From assembly GCA_038327655.1 (NCBI GenBank), contig JBBQLG010000042.1, forward strand, positions 1 through 40,712: a stretch of DNA of 40,712 nt, read 5' to 3'. The position numbers and the translations under genes are program-made. Of the stretch, positions 9,699-17,740 are shown piece after piece. The stretch comes from JBBQLG01 sp038327655 (GTDB lineage: Bacteria > Bacteroidota > Bacteroidia > Cytophagales > Spirosomataceae). How positions within the stretch are numbered: position 1 is the first letter of the stretch; each line of letters starts with the position of its first letter. The notes below the pieces were generated by a model that ran no database searches, had not been told where the DNA came from, and saw only the letters and a program-made list of their open reading frames with translations.

Positions 9699-10751
9699 TT
9701 AATTACAGCCGGTGTAGGTATAAACGGTCGTTGTCACATCGGGCTGCTTTTGCCCGTTCGTAAAATACATCACTTCCGTTTGCGTATGGGTCACGAAGCC
9801 TTGCGCATTCAGTTGGTTTGTGTTCGTCTGTTCATTGAACAGATAGGCCGTGTTGCCCTGCTGGTGGTTAACGAAGTTGCGGCTGTATTTTGTTAAAACG
9901 CCCCCCTCACCATACGGCGACTGTATTGCCGGATGTCCCTTAAAAACGGGCAGAGCAGTCGCAGCGGACTTACCCGTTTGCCACTCCTTGGTATAATAGC
10001 TCTCGAGCACATCGTTCAGGCATTCCTGGTATTTTATCAGGCGTCGCTGCGCATCGTACTGAAACGTTTGAACGAGCGTCAGCGGCTTGCCGGTTGCATC
10101 GGTGCCCGGAAACGTTGCTTTTGTGATGAGTCCGTTTTCCAGTACGTACGGGAAATAACTCTTGACATCAACGGCCTGCCCATTCCGATACGTCCAGGTG
10201 GTGCCATTGCTGTTTACCTCCTTCACCAACTGCCCCGCAGCATCGTATTCGTAGGCGTTCGTCAAGACGGTAGTGCGCTGCTGCGGAGGGCTGATTCCGC
10301 CCGCACTGAGCACCACATCCGTCTGTGCGTAGCCCGCCAGCCGATTGTTGGTATACGTGTACACTTTAGCCGACGTAGACTGATAAGTATAGACCTCACC
10401 GGTTGACGACGCGGTTTTCTGCATGATTGAATAGACCGAATTGGTTAAAAAACCAGCCGCGTCGTACTGGTATTGGGTGGTCGTTGTCGTGTTATCGCTG
10501 CTTCCCGAAGACTGCCTGTTTGTACTGGTCAGGGTCTGCTTCGCGAGATTCCCCGTCGCATCGTAGTCGTACACGGTTTCGGCAGTTCCGGTCGCGCCGA
10601 ATCCGGTCTTCGTGGTGCTGACGATGCGCTGAATCCGGCAGTCGGTCTTTGGGGTGGCCCCGTCGTTAGAGCCGTTGGTACAACCGGCAATCAACCCGCC
10701 GAGGGTGGTACAGACAAGCAGCAAACGGGTAAGGGATCGGGTGGTTTTCAT
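9699..10751 (-). CDS. YD-repeat-like lipoprotein
   Basis: 350 aa, exported and lipid-anchored: the signal ends LIAGC with Cys24. The mature part has spaced YD/RHS-like units such as VYDYDATGNLAKQ, QYQYDAAGFLTNS, YEYDAAGQLVKE and FQYDAQRRLIKY, each about 45-60 residues apart, giving an extended beta-sheet-like surface protein. Function unknown. It precedes the ECF sigma gene with no gap at all: the sigma frame begins right after this stop codon, in the same frame. The stretch is rich in Thr, Ser and Tyr. Such proteins are common in Bacteroidota and usually unannotated; RHS toxin function is unlikely because there is no core cage domain or toxin tip. Confidence 0.8.
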   Translation of the reverse strand: MKTTRSLTRLLLVCTTLGGLIAGCTNGSNDGATPKTDCRIQRIVSTTKTGFGATGTAETVYDYDATGNLAKQTLTSTNRQSSGSSDNTTTTTQYQYDAAGFLTNSVYSIMQKTASSTGEVYTYQSTSAKVYTYTNNRLAGYAQTDVVLSAGGISPPQQRTTVLTNAYEYDAAGQLVKEVNSNGTTWTYRNGQAVDVKSYFPYVLENGLITKATFPGTDATGKPLTLVQTFQYDAQRRLIKYQECLNDVLESYYTKEWQTGKSAATALPVFKGHPAIQSPYGEGGVLTKYSRNFVNHQQGNTAYLFNEQTNTNQLNAQGFVTHTQTEVMYFTNGQKQPDVTTTVYTYTGCN

Positions 10752-10894
10752 AAGCCGTTGACAATGGGTTTAGCTGATTTATTGCCCAGACGAAAACCGC
10801 GGCCCAAACGCTGGCAAAGTCCCTATCTTTTTTTGGGCGAGGGTACTATCGGGTTTTTTACTATCTTCACCCTTCGGCTAAACCCCTGATAATT

Positions 10895-11335
10895 ATGAAC
10901 ATTCGTCAAATACTGCAAGGAAAACCGCAGAATGCCATCTTCTCGGTCCAATCGACCGATACCGTTTACGACGCGCTGCAACTGATGGCCGACAAGAACA
11001 TCGGGGCCGTGTTAGTCATCGACGCCGAGGAGCTGGTGGGTATTTTTTCCGAACGGGACTACGCCCGCAAGGGTATTTTGCAGGGCCGCACCTCGCACGA
11101 AACCCACATCCACGAGGTAATGACGAGCAAGCTCATCACCATCGCGCCCGAACAGCGGCTGGAAGAATGCATGGTCATCATGTCGGAGCGGCACATCCGG
11201 CACCTGCCCGTGGTCGAAAAAGACGGCGGGTTGGTGGGTATCATCTCCATTAATGACGTTGTTTCGGCCATCATCCGCGACCAGAAAGCCCGCATCAACT
11301 CGCTGGAAAGCTACATCTCCGGTACGCCGGACTGA
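10895..11335 (+). CDS. Tandem CBS-domain protein
   Basis: 146 aa made almost entirely of two CBS domains (about residues 8-62 and 74-130), forming one Bateman module that typically binds adenine nucleotides. Hallmarks are DTVYDALQLMADKNIGAVLV, LVGIFSERDYARK and the second copy ERHIRHLPVVEKDGGLVGII followed by SINDVV. There is no fused enzyme or channel, so it probably acts as a stand-alone energy or nucleotide sensor; the partner is unknown. It is transcribed away from the YD lipoprotein, with 143 bp between the two starts, and is followed by a Nudix gene with its own likely promoter. Confidence 0.93.
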   Translation: MNIRQILQGKPQNAIFSVQSTDTVYDALQLMADKNIGAVLVIDAEELVGIFSERDYARKGILQGRTSHETHIHEVMTSKLITIAPEQRLEECMVIMSERHIRHLPVVEKDGGLVGIISINDVVSAIIRDQKARINSLESYISGTPD

Positions 11336-11403
11336 CCGGGTGACCAATGTGCCCGTTGTGTAAACAGTTACGTTGTTCCCATCCGCATCTGACAGCGAAC
11401 GCT

Positions 11404-11411
11404 TATCTTTG
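11404..11411 (+). promoter_or_regulatory. Bacteroidota-type -7 box TATCTTTG
   Basis: Exact match to TAnnTTTG. No clear TTG lies 19-21 bp upstream, so only half of the promoter is supported. Its place argues that the following Nudix gene starts after it, not at the ATG at 11373. Confidence 0.45.
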
Positions 11412-11435
11412 TGGCTTCATTATGACTCCGTAACG

Positions 11436-11933
11436 TTGACACAGACTCTGGATAAGGCCCGCGAAAATGTTTTGAAACTGTATGGAAACCGGCTGCGGCT
11501 GCGCGTGTGCGGGCTATTGCGCGAGGGCGACCGGCTGCTGATGGTCCGGCACCGGGGCATCAACCCGTCCGATACGTTCTGGTGCCCGCCCGGCGGTGGC
11601 CCGCAGTTCAACGAAACCGCCCCCGAAGCCCTCATCCGCGAATTTCAGGAAGAAACCGGGCTAACAGTGAGCGTTGGCAACCTGCAATTCGTGAATGAGT
11701 TTCGGAAGCCGCCCCTGCACGCCCTGGAACTGTTTTTTGTCGTGAACCGGCTCAGCGGACAGGTGCATCAGGGTACCGACCCGGAAATGAGCTTAGACGG
11801 GCAGATCATCGACGATGTGCGGCTGATGACCTTCGCCGAGATCAAGGCGTATCCCCCCGACGAGGTGCATTATCTCTTCAGCCAGTGCCAAACCCTGGAG
11901 GATGTCTACCGCTTACAAGGATATTTGGCCTGA
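11436..11933 (+). CDS. Nudix hydrolase
   Basis: Small Nudix-fold pyrophosphohydrolase, about 165 aa from a TTG start. The Nudix box is intact and reads GGGPQFNETAPEALIREFQE followed by ETGL. The preceding strand LREGDRLLMVRHRG and the FWCPP segment are typical of the fold. An in-frame ATG at 11373 would lengthen it by 21 residues, but that stretch spans the -7 box at 11404, so the TTG is preferred. Substrate unknown: the family hydrolyses nucleoside diphosphates linked to many groups. It lies between a CBS protein and DUF3822 on the same strand. Confidence 0.88.
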   Translation: MTQTLDKARENVLKLYGNRLRLRVCGLLREGDRLLMVRHRGINPSDTFWCPPGGGPQFNETAPEALIREFQEETGLTVSVGNLQFVNEFRKPPLHALELFFVVNRLSGQVHQGTDPEMSLDGQIIDDVRLMTFAEIKAYPPDEVHYLFSQCQTLEDVYRLQGYLA

Positions 11934-11996
11934 CCGTGTACCAGCATCCTTAAAATTTGTAGTTTAGTTGCTTCGTCCTTTTCCCAGTCTTTTACC

Positions 11997-12893
11997 GTGC
12001 AAACCGAAATCGTTCCCGCGCCACTCCTTGTCATTCGCTCCGAATCCTTCGACCTTGAGTCGGCCGGCCGGGCGGTGCTGTGCATCGAGGTGGGAAAAGA
12101 CCGGCTCCGGTTCATGGTGCTGGACGAAAACCGGCACGGTTGCTGGCTGGAAGACTACGAATTTTCGTCGCTCCTCAGCGACCGGCCCATTACGGAGGTG
12201 CTGCCGACCCTGTTCCATCAACACCCACTGCTGCACCCTGCTGATACTGACCGGCCCTGGAAACAGGTGCGGGTTTCGGTGAATTCCAGTTCGTTTACCC
12301 TCGTTCCCAGGCCGCTTTTCCGGAAAGAATACGCGGCCAGCTATCTGGCGCTGATGCGGGGCGGTGCCCTGCCTACCCACGAGTACGCCCAGGCCTACGA
12401 GCACGCGGAAGGCTTTTGTTCGGTCTTTAACGTCGAATACGCCTTAGCCGACTACCTGTCGGCCACGTATCCGCTGCAAAACGTGCTGTTCGTTCACCAG
12501 ACGAGCGCGATTCTGCAACTCACGGCGGCTGCGGCCCGGCGGGACACCCACCCGCAGACGCTCTCGCTTTACTTCGAGGATGAGTTTGTGACGCTGGTGC
12601 TGCGGGGCGAGGGACAACTCCGGTACTGCAACCGGTTCGGCTTCAAAAACGCGCAGGACCTGACCTATTATGTGCTGTACGCGATTGATGAATTGCGGCT
12701 CGACCCTTTGGCCATTCATACCGTGCTCTATGGCGAAATTACCCCTTTCGCCGACACTTACGCCCGCCTGGCGCAGTTTCTGCCCCGGCTGTCCTTTGGT
12801 CCCACCCCACCCGGTCTCACCCTCACCACCGACTTTGGCGACCTGCCCGAACACCGCTACGCGAGTGTATACGGCGTTGCGCTCCTGCAATGA
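11997..12893 (+). CDS. DUF3822 family protein
   Basis: 298 aa with a GTG start. It matches what I recall of the Bacteroidota-specific DUF3822 family, which often sits beside coaD and rsmD and has an actin/hexokinase-like ATPase fold. The sequence shows two similar halves: LCIEVGKDRLRFMVLDENRH near the start and LSLYFEDEFVTLVLRGEGQL later, each a beta-strand hairpin expected of such folds. The coaD gene follows on the same strand 86 bp away. Biochemical function is unknown. The family call rests on sequence feel plus context, so it should be checked with a profile search. Confidence 0.72.
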   Translation: MQTEIVPAPLLVIRSESFDLESAGRAVLCIEVGKDRLRFMVLDENRHGCWLEDYEFSSLLSDRPITEVLPTLFHQHPLLHPADTDRPWKQVRVSVNSSSFTLVPRPLFRKEYAASYLALMRGGALPTHEYAQAYEHAEGFCSVFNVEYALADYLSATYPLQNVLFVHQTSAILQLTAAAARRDTHPQTLSLYFEDEFVTLVLRGEGQLRYCNRFGFKNAQDLTYYVLYAIDELRLDPLAIHTVLYGEITPFADTYARLAQFLPRLSFGPTPPGLTLTTDFGDLPEHRYASVYGVALLQ

Positions 12894-12979
12894 AACAGTC
12901 GTTCGTGGCTTAACTATTCGTGGCGAAGGCTTTACTTTGCAGTGTCCCGGTTGCTTCCCTCCTCCCCGGCCCCTGTCGT

Positions 12980-13444
12980 ATGAAACGCATTGCCCTCTTC
13001 CCCGGCTCCTTTGACCCGTTCACGAAAGGCCACGAAGATATTGTCCGGCGCGGCCTGACGTTGTTCGATGAGATTGTAATCGGTATTGGCAACAACGCCC
13101 GCAAACAGCGGTATTTCCCGCTCGATGAGATGGTAGCCTGCATTGAAGAAGCGTTTCGGGACGAACCCGCCGTGCGCGTGGTGGCCTACGACGACCTGAC
13201 GGCCCATGCCGCCCGCGAGATGGGCGCGCATTTTCTCTTGCGGGGCCTGCGCAACACTACCGATTTTGAGTACGAAAACGGCATTTCGCAGGTGAACCGG
13301 CACCTTTACCACGACGTCGAAACCGTATTTCTGATTACCTCCCCCCAACTCGCGCCCATCAGTTCGAGCATCATCCGTGACCTGCACCGCTACGGACAGG
13401 ACGTAAGCGAATTTCTTCCGTATCGGTTAGCCGTTAGTGAGTAG
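12980..13444 (+). CDS. coaD: Phosphopantetheine adenylyltransferase
   Basis: Fourth enzyme of coenzyme A synthesis: transfers AMP from ATP to 4'-phosphopantetheine, giving dephospho-CoA. 154 aa, normal for CoaD. The nucleotidyltransferase signature is at the very N-terminus (ALFPGSFDPFTKGHEDIVRR, with TKGH as the HxGH-type motif), and the C-terminal ISSSIIRDL motif is present. The RGLRNTTDFEYE segment is the usual substrate-binding stretch. The ATG at 12980 is chosen because it opens the first beta strand; an upstream in-frame ATG at 12920 would add unrelated residues. Confidence 0.97.
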   Translation: MKRIALFPGSFDPFTKGHEDIVRRGLTLFDEIVIGIGNNARKQRYFPLDEMVACIEEAFRDEPAVRVVAYDDLTAHAAREMGAHFLLRGLRNTTDFEYENGISQVNRHLYHDVETVFLITSPQLAPISSSIIRDLHRYGQDVSEFLPYRLAVSE

Positions 13445-13510
13445 TGGTTAGGGGTTGGTGAGCAGAGGTTGGAAGCACTAACTCCTACTCACTAATCCCT
13501 GCTTACTACC
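13434..13510. repeat. Intergenic repeat, AGTGAGTAG/TTAGGGG family, copy 1
   Basis: Degenerate units of the form AGTGAG(T/C)AG-N-GGTTAG occur on the left and, inverted, on the right (CACTAACTCCTACTCACTAA), so the block can fold into an imperfect hairpin. It spans the convergent 3' ends of coaD and the following Nudix gene and could serve both as terminator. A related block is at 28062-28164. Confidence 0.7.
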
Positions 13511-14196
13511 TCGTTAAACACCGAATCGAGCACGTAACGGATCGAGCTGTAGGAGTTGACAAGGGCGAGTTGGGCTTCCCGGCGGTCGAGCCAGGCTAAT
13601 TTCTCAATGTCTTCGGCTTCCTGCGGGGCCATATTCTGGTCATCCAGCAGGGTCATGCGGTACCACTTAGTCCGTTTCAGGATGCGGCTGCCGTTCAGCG
13701 AGTAGGTGTGCCAGGTGGTGCAGATACGGTCGCCGAGACTGGCCTGAACGCCGGTTTCCTCTTCTACTTCGCGCAGGGCCGCTGTTTTGGACGATTCACC
13801 GTCGTCAAGCTTACCTTTTGGTAAGTCCCACACGCCCCGGCGGAACATCAGCAGCATTTTGTCGCTGTTGAAGACCACGCCCCCGGCCGCCTTAATAATC
13901 TTGAACTGGCCTTTGATGGCCGCTTCGACAGCCTCCTTATCCGCACAGGCCAGTGTGACCGACAGCAGGTGCGACACATCGGCCGACTGAAGCAGACTCA
14001 GGAGTTTTTCGGCAGTAGCCGGGGTAGCGTTCAGCACCAGCAGATGGCCATGCAGGGTGTCATCCCGCAAAATCTCCAGGCGGGCATCAACAATCTGGTC
14101 GTAATCTGCGGTAGTCTGGCCAGTCAATTTGTCCGACTTAGCGGCAATTTTACTGTTCACCAGGCGGATCGGGCGGTCATCAATGAATAAAATCAT
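13492..14196 (-). CDS. Nudix hydrolase with N-terminal extra domain
   Basis: 234 aa. The Nudix box is a perfect match (Gx5Ex7REUxEExGU) at residues 128-150: GKLDDGESSKTAALREVEEE then TGV. The preceding WDLPKGKL segment is typical. Residues 1-110 form a separate alpha/beta region starting MILFIDDRPIRLV, of unknown role, seen in Bacteroidota Nudix proteins. The ATG at 14194-14196 opens this domain; an earlier GTG-type extension is improbable. The gene is convergent with coaD, sharing the repeat block, and divergent from the CNNM-type gene. Substrate unknown. Confidence 0.92.
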   Translation of the reverse strand: MILFIDDRPIRLVNSKIAAKSDKLTGQTTADYDQIVDARLEILRDDTLHGHLLVLNATPATAEKLLSLLQSADVSHLLSVTLACADKEAVEAAIKGQFKIIKAAGGVVFNSDKMLLMFRRGVWDLPKGKLDDGESSKTAALREVEEETGVQASLGDRICTTWHTYSLNGSRILKRTKWYRMTLLDDQNMAPQEAEDIEKLAWLDRREAQLALVNSYSSIRYVLDSVFNEVVSRD

Positions 14197-14242
14197 GCAG
14201 GGGGTAACGGTTCGTGGCCTAAAATTAGCCAAAGGCGGTTTG

Positions 14243-14272
14243 TTGAACGGTTAAAAGTTCTCTTTATTTTTG
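14243..14272 (+). promoter_or_regulatory. Bacteroidota promoter (TTG-N19-TATTTTTG)
   Basis: The -33 TTG is at 14243-14245 and the -7 TATTTTTG at 14265-14272, separated by 19 bp, matching the TTG-N19-21-TAnnTTTG pattern of the phylum's primary sigma factor. The GTG start at 14295 lies 22 bp after it, giving a very short leader. Confidence 0.75.
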
Positions 14273-14294
14273 CAGCCTACCAATCGGCTCCTTC

Positions 14295-15584
14295 GTGGAA
14301 CTACTCATTATTCTGTTACTGACGATATTGAACGGTATTTTTTCAATGTCGGAAATTGCCTTAGTCTCATCCCGCAAATCCAAACTCGAAACAGCCGCTA
14401 AAAACGGGGACCGCAAGGCCCAGGCCGCCCTCGATCTTGCCAACGCGCCCAACCGGTTTCTGTCCACCGTTCAGATCGGCATTACGCTCATTGGTATTCT
14501 GCTGGGTATTTTCAGTGGCGATAAACTGACAACTGATTTACAGGCCTTTGTGGCGCAGTTTTCGATTCTACAGCCCTATTCGCATCCGATTGCGGTGGTG
14601 CTGGTGCTGTTTATGCTGACCTACACCTCCTTAGTGCTGGGCGAGTTGGTACCCAAACGCATCGGTCTCTCCAACCCCGAAGGCATTGCCAAAACGATGG
14701 CCGCGCCCATGATGGTGCTTTCGCGGGTGACCTCGCCGTTTATCGCCCTGCTCAGCGTATCAAGCGATTTGCTGATTAAACTGCTCGGCATCAAGCCCAA
14801 CGAGAACGCCGTTACGGAGGAAGAAATCAAGAGCTTGGTGCAGGAAGGCTCTTCGTCGGGGGCCATCGAAGAGATCGAGCAGGAGATCGTGCAGAATGTC
14901 TTTCAACTCGGCGACCGCAAAATTACCTCGCTGATGACCAACCGGCAGGAAATCGAATACCTCGATCTGGAAGCCGACCCCGCCGAGAACAAAGCCAAAA
15001 TCGTGGAGTTCCGGCACTCGGTGTTTCCGCTCTGCAACGGCAGCGTCGATGAAGTCGTCGGTTTGATTTACTCCAAGGATTTTCTGGGCAAAGACCTCGA
15101 CCAGGAACTGCTGCGCCTGAACGACATGAAGCGCGACCTGCTGTATATCCCCGAAAACAACCGGGCGTATCAGGTACTGGAACGGTTTCGCGAACGGCGG
15201 CAGTACGTGGGCATCATCGTGGACGAATACGGCGGGGTGCTGGGCATGGTGACGCTGAACGACATCTTAGACGCGCTGGTGGGCGATATTTCCGAAGGCA
15301 ACGACTCCGATTACGAGATTCGGGAGCGCGAAGACGGGTCGTACCTCATCGATGCGCAGTTGCCCTTCGACGACTTTTTGAACCACCTCGACATTGTCGT
15401 AACTCCGCAGAACAAACGCGACCTCACCGGTTTTGATACCCTCGGCGGTTTTGCCCTGCACATCCTGAAAGACATTCCCCATACCGGCGAAACCTTTACC
15501 TGGCAGGATTACCGCTTCGAGATTGTGGACATGGACAAGAGCCGCATCGACAAAATCCTGGTGCAAAAGTTGACTCAGGAATAA
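14295..15584 (+). CDS. CNNM/CorC-HlyC family membrane protein (hemolysin-related)
   Basis: 429 aa from a GTG start set by the promoter just upstream. Order of domains: DUF21/CNNM transmembrane domain (about 1-190, beginning MELLIILLLTILNGIFSMSE), a CBS pair (about 205-325, with YVGIIVDEYGGVLGMVTLND), and a C-terminal CorC_HlyC domain (about 345-425). The family is implicated in magnesium or cobalt efflux and homeostasis; the 'hemolysin' name is historical. It stands alone: Nudix diverges on one side and the secreted oxidase has its own promoter on the other. Confidence 0.94.
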   Translation: MELLIILLLTILNGIFSMSEIALVSSRKSKLETAAKNGDRKAQAALDLANAPNRFLSTVQIGITLIGILLGIFSGDKLTTDLQAFVAQFSILQPYSHPIAVVLVLFMLTYTSLVLGELVPKRIGLSNPEGIAKTMAAPMMVLSRVTSPFIALLSVSSDLLIKLLGIKPNENAVTEEEIKSLVQEGSSSGAIEEIEQEIVQNVFQLGDRKITSLMTNRQEIEYLDLEADPAENKAKIVEFRHSVFPLCNGSVDEVVGLIYSKDFLGKDLDQELLRLNDMKRDLLYIPENNRAYQVLERFRERRQYVGIIVDEYGGVLGMVTLNDILDALVGDISEGNDSDYEIREREDGSYLIDAQLPFDDFLNHLDIVVTPQNKRDLTGFDTLGGFALHILKDIPHTGETFTWQDYRFEIVDMDKSRIDKILVQKLTQE

Positions 15585-15656
15585 ATTGACGGCTGTAGCC
15601 ATCGGCAACGGCATCACAGACCAAACGATTGTTGCCTATCAGTAGCTCCAGACAGA

Positions 15657-15687
15657 TTGCTGGCTTTAGGAGTTTACACCTACTTTG
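15657..15687 (+). promoter_or_regulatory. Probable promoter (TTG-N21-TACTTTG)
   Basis: TTG at 15657-15659 and TACTTTG at 15681-15687 with a 21-bp gap; the -7 box is one base shorter than TAnnTTTG. The oxidase ATG follows at 15706. Confidence 0.5.
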
Positions 15688-15705
15688 CTCCTAACCACCA
15701 GTCCC

Positions 15706-17052
15706 ATGCAAAAACGCCATTTCCTTAAATTATCATCAACCCTACTGGCAACTCCCCTTATGACGCCACTGGCAAACTGGCTGACCGATCCAAGCCTACA
15801 GAACTGGTCCGGTAATATAGCTTACAGCACCAACCGGCTCTATCCGGCCCAATCGGCGCGGCAGGTAGGCGATTTTGTCCGGTCGCACGAAAAACTGAAA
15901 GTGCTGGGTACACGTCACTGCTTCAATACCATCGCCGACAGTACGCATAACCTGCTGTCGCTGACCGAGATGGAGCCGACAATTACGGTGGATGCCCCGG
16001 CGCAGACCGTTACGGTGAATGCCAACCTGAAATACGGTGTACTGGCCACCGAGCTGGATCGCCGGGGGTTTGCCCTGCATAACTTAGCGTCGCTGCCTCA
16101 CATTTCGGTAGCCGGTGCCTGCGCCACCGCTACGCACGGATCGGGGGTAGACAACGGCAACTTGGCCACGGCCGTACGGGGCATGGAACTGGTGCTGGCC
16201 AACGGCGAGACGCGGGTGCTGCGCCATGATACCGACGGCGATGCCTTCCGGGCCGCCGTGGTCCATCTGGGGGCACTGGGCGTGGTTACGAAGGTGACGC
16301 TGGCCATTCAACCCACATATCAGATGCGGCAGTACGTCTACGAAAACCTGCCCCTCGACCAGCTAACGGCGCATTTCGATGCCATTGTGTCGGCGGGGTA
16401 CAGCGTGAGTCTGTTTACCGACTGGCAGCAAAGGCGCATCAACGAGGTCTGGTTGAAACAGCGCGTTGGGCCGGGCGACCAGACAACGGCCCGGCCGGAC
16501 TTTTTTGGTGCTGCCCTGGCGACTAAAAACCTGCACCCGATTGCCGAACTGTCGGCCGTTAATTGTACGGAGCAATTAGGCGTTCCCGGCCCGTGGTACG
16601 AGCGGTTGCCGCACTTCCGCATGGGCTTTACCCCCAGCAGCGGCAAAGAACTACAGTCGGAATACTTTGTCCCGCGCCGGAACGGTATGGAAGCCATTCT
16701 GGCCATTGAGCGGCTGCGCGACCAGATCAGCCCGCACCTGATGATTTCGGAACTGCGCACCATCGCGGCCGATGACCTGTGGCTCAGTCCGTGCTACAAA
16801 CAGCCGTCGCTGGCGATTCACTTCACCTGGAAACCCGACTGGGCCTCGGTGAAAAAGGTCTTGCCTGTGATTGAGCGGGAACTGATGCCGTTTGGCGCAA
16901 GACCGCACTGGGGCAAACTGTTTACGATGGCCCCCGCCCGGTTGCAGCAACAGTACGAGAAGATGCCAGATTTTAAAGCACTTGTGGCGCAGTACGACCC
17001 CAATGGCAAGTTCCGCAATACCTTTTTAGACACCAACCTGTTTAGTCATTGA
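15706..17052 (+). CDS. Exported FAD-binding alditol/aldonolactone oxidase (VAO fold)
   Basis: 448 aa. The N-terminus is a signal peptide that resembles a Tat signal with Lys-Arg in place of Arg-Arg (QKRHFLKLSS). The FAD domain has VLGTRHCFNTIADS; His71 sits where alditol oxidases attach FAD covalently. The phosphate loop is GACATATHGSG. The C-terminal half is an ALO-type substrate domain ending in KFRNTFL. The likely reaction is oxidation of a sugar alcohol or aldonolactone with production of hydrogen peroxide. The start at 15706 rather than 15685 is preferred because the upstream ATG lies inside the likely promoter. A strong terminator follows 28 bp after the stop. Confidence 0.88.
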   Translation: MQKRHFLKLSSTLLATPLMTPLANWLTDPSLQNWSGNIAYSTNRLYPAQSARQVGDFVRSHEKLKVLGTRHCFNTIADSTHNLLSLTEMEPTITVDAPAQTVTVNANLKYGVLATELDRRGFALHNLASLPHISVAGACATATHGSGVDNGNLATAVRGMELVLANGETRVLRHDTDGDAFRAAVVHLGALGVVTKVTLAIQPTYQMRQYVYENLPLDQLTAHFDAIVSAGYSVSLFTDWQQRRINEVWLKQRVGPGDQTTARPDFFGAALATKNLHPIAELSAVNCTEQLGVPGPWYERLPHFRMGFTPSSGKELQSEYFVPRRNGMEAILAIERLRDQISPHLMISELRTIAADDLWLSPCYKQPSLAIHFTWKPDWASVKKVLPVIERELMPFGARPHWGKLFTMAPARLQQQYEKMPDFKALVAQYDPNGKFRNTFLDTNLFSH

Positions 17053-17080
17053 CCCAAAGCAATCCACCATCAGTCCGTCA

Positions 17081-17114
17081 TAAAAAAGACCCGCTCAATA
17101 GCGGGTCTTTTTTA
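17081..17114 (+). terminator. Intrinsic terminator
   Basis: A perfect 15-bp stem (17081-17095 with 17100-17114; core GACCCGCT/AGCGGGTC) and CAAT loop, flanked by A and T runs so that it works in both directions. It ends the oxidase gene. Confidence 0.92.
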
Positions 17115-17264
17115 TGGCAAAATGGCAAAACAACAGTTTATTAGTTTACAAAAATTAATTATCACAATTTTTACTGCTGTTAAAGTTGGCCTAATTATTG
17201 ATTAACAAACTAACAACGATACTTATAGTACCATACTACCCACCGTTTACTTTATTCCTGATTC

Positions 17265-17717
17265 ATGAATTTCATTCAGCGCAGTCGCTTGATGGCCCTT
17301 ACTGATCTACTACTAATCGAAGAAGTTGTGCAAAAAGAAATCGCCCGCCGAAAGGCTTTTATCAACAATGTGGCGGCACTGCCCCTCCGGTCGCTGCCCC
17401 TCACGGTGAAAACCCGCGACCTCCTCTACCGGGTCATTCTCGGTAAACAAACCCATATTCAGGCGGTAAAACCGGGCGATCTGCTGGTGCAGCACCTGTT
17501 TTCGACGCTCACCAAGGCCGACTGGCAGCGCATCGAATACCTCAACAAACGGGCCTTTACCGAAATCCGGGATATACTCTCCCACCAGTACCTGCCGCTC
17601 GAAAATTATTATGGCGAATTTGACGCTTCGGTCGGTGAATCGGGCAAGCAAAAGGCCGTTCTGAATCCGAAACGGAACCGGCAGTTAGCCACATCCCTCA
17701 GCAACGGGGTTAGCTGA
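17265..17717 (+). CDS. Hypothetical protein, 150 aa
   Basis: I do not recognise this protein. It has no signal peptide or membrane helix and is predicted largely helical and basic (for example RRKAFINNVAALPLRSLPLT and LTKADWQRIEYLNKRAFTEI). An internal Met ten codons in (17292) is an alternative start. It is monocistronic, with 212 bp upstream that include the oxidase terminator and an AT-rich stretch likely to hold its promoter. It is convergent with the threonine-synthase-like gene, with 23 bp between them. Coding is supported by length, codon usage like its neighbours and position. Confidence 0.7.
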   Translation: MNFIQRSRLMALTDLLLIEEVVQKEIARRKAFINNVAALPLRSLPLTVKTRDLLYRVILGKQTHIQAVKPGDLLVQHLFSTLTKADWQRIEYLNKRAFTEIRDILSHQYLPLENYYGEFDASVGESGKQKAVLNPKRNRQLATSLSNGVS

Positions 17718-17740
17718 CGGGCACTCCGGTTGGATAGCCC

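Noticed and set aside
9699..10751. RHS/polymorphic toxin
   Set aside because: Only a few YD-like units in a 350-aa lipoprotein; no RHS core motif, no C-terminal toxin domain and no immunity gene.
13434..13510. CRISPR array
   Set aside because: The repeated units are short, degenerate and mixed in orientation, with no uniform spacers and no cas genes.
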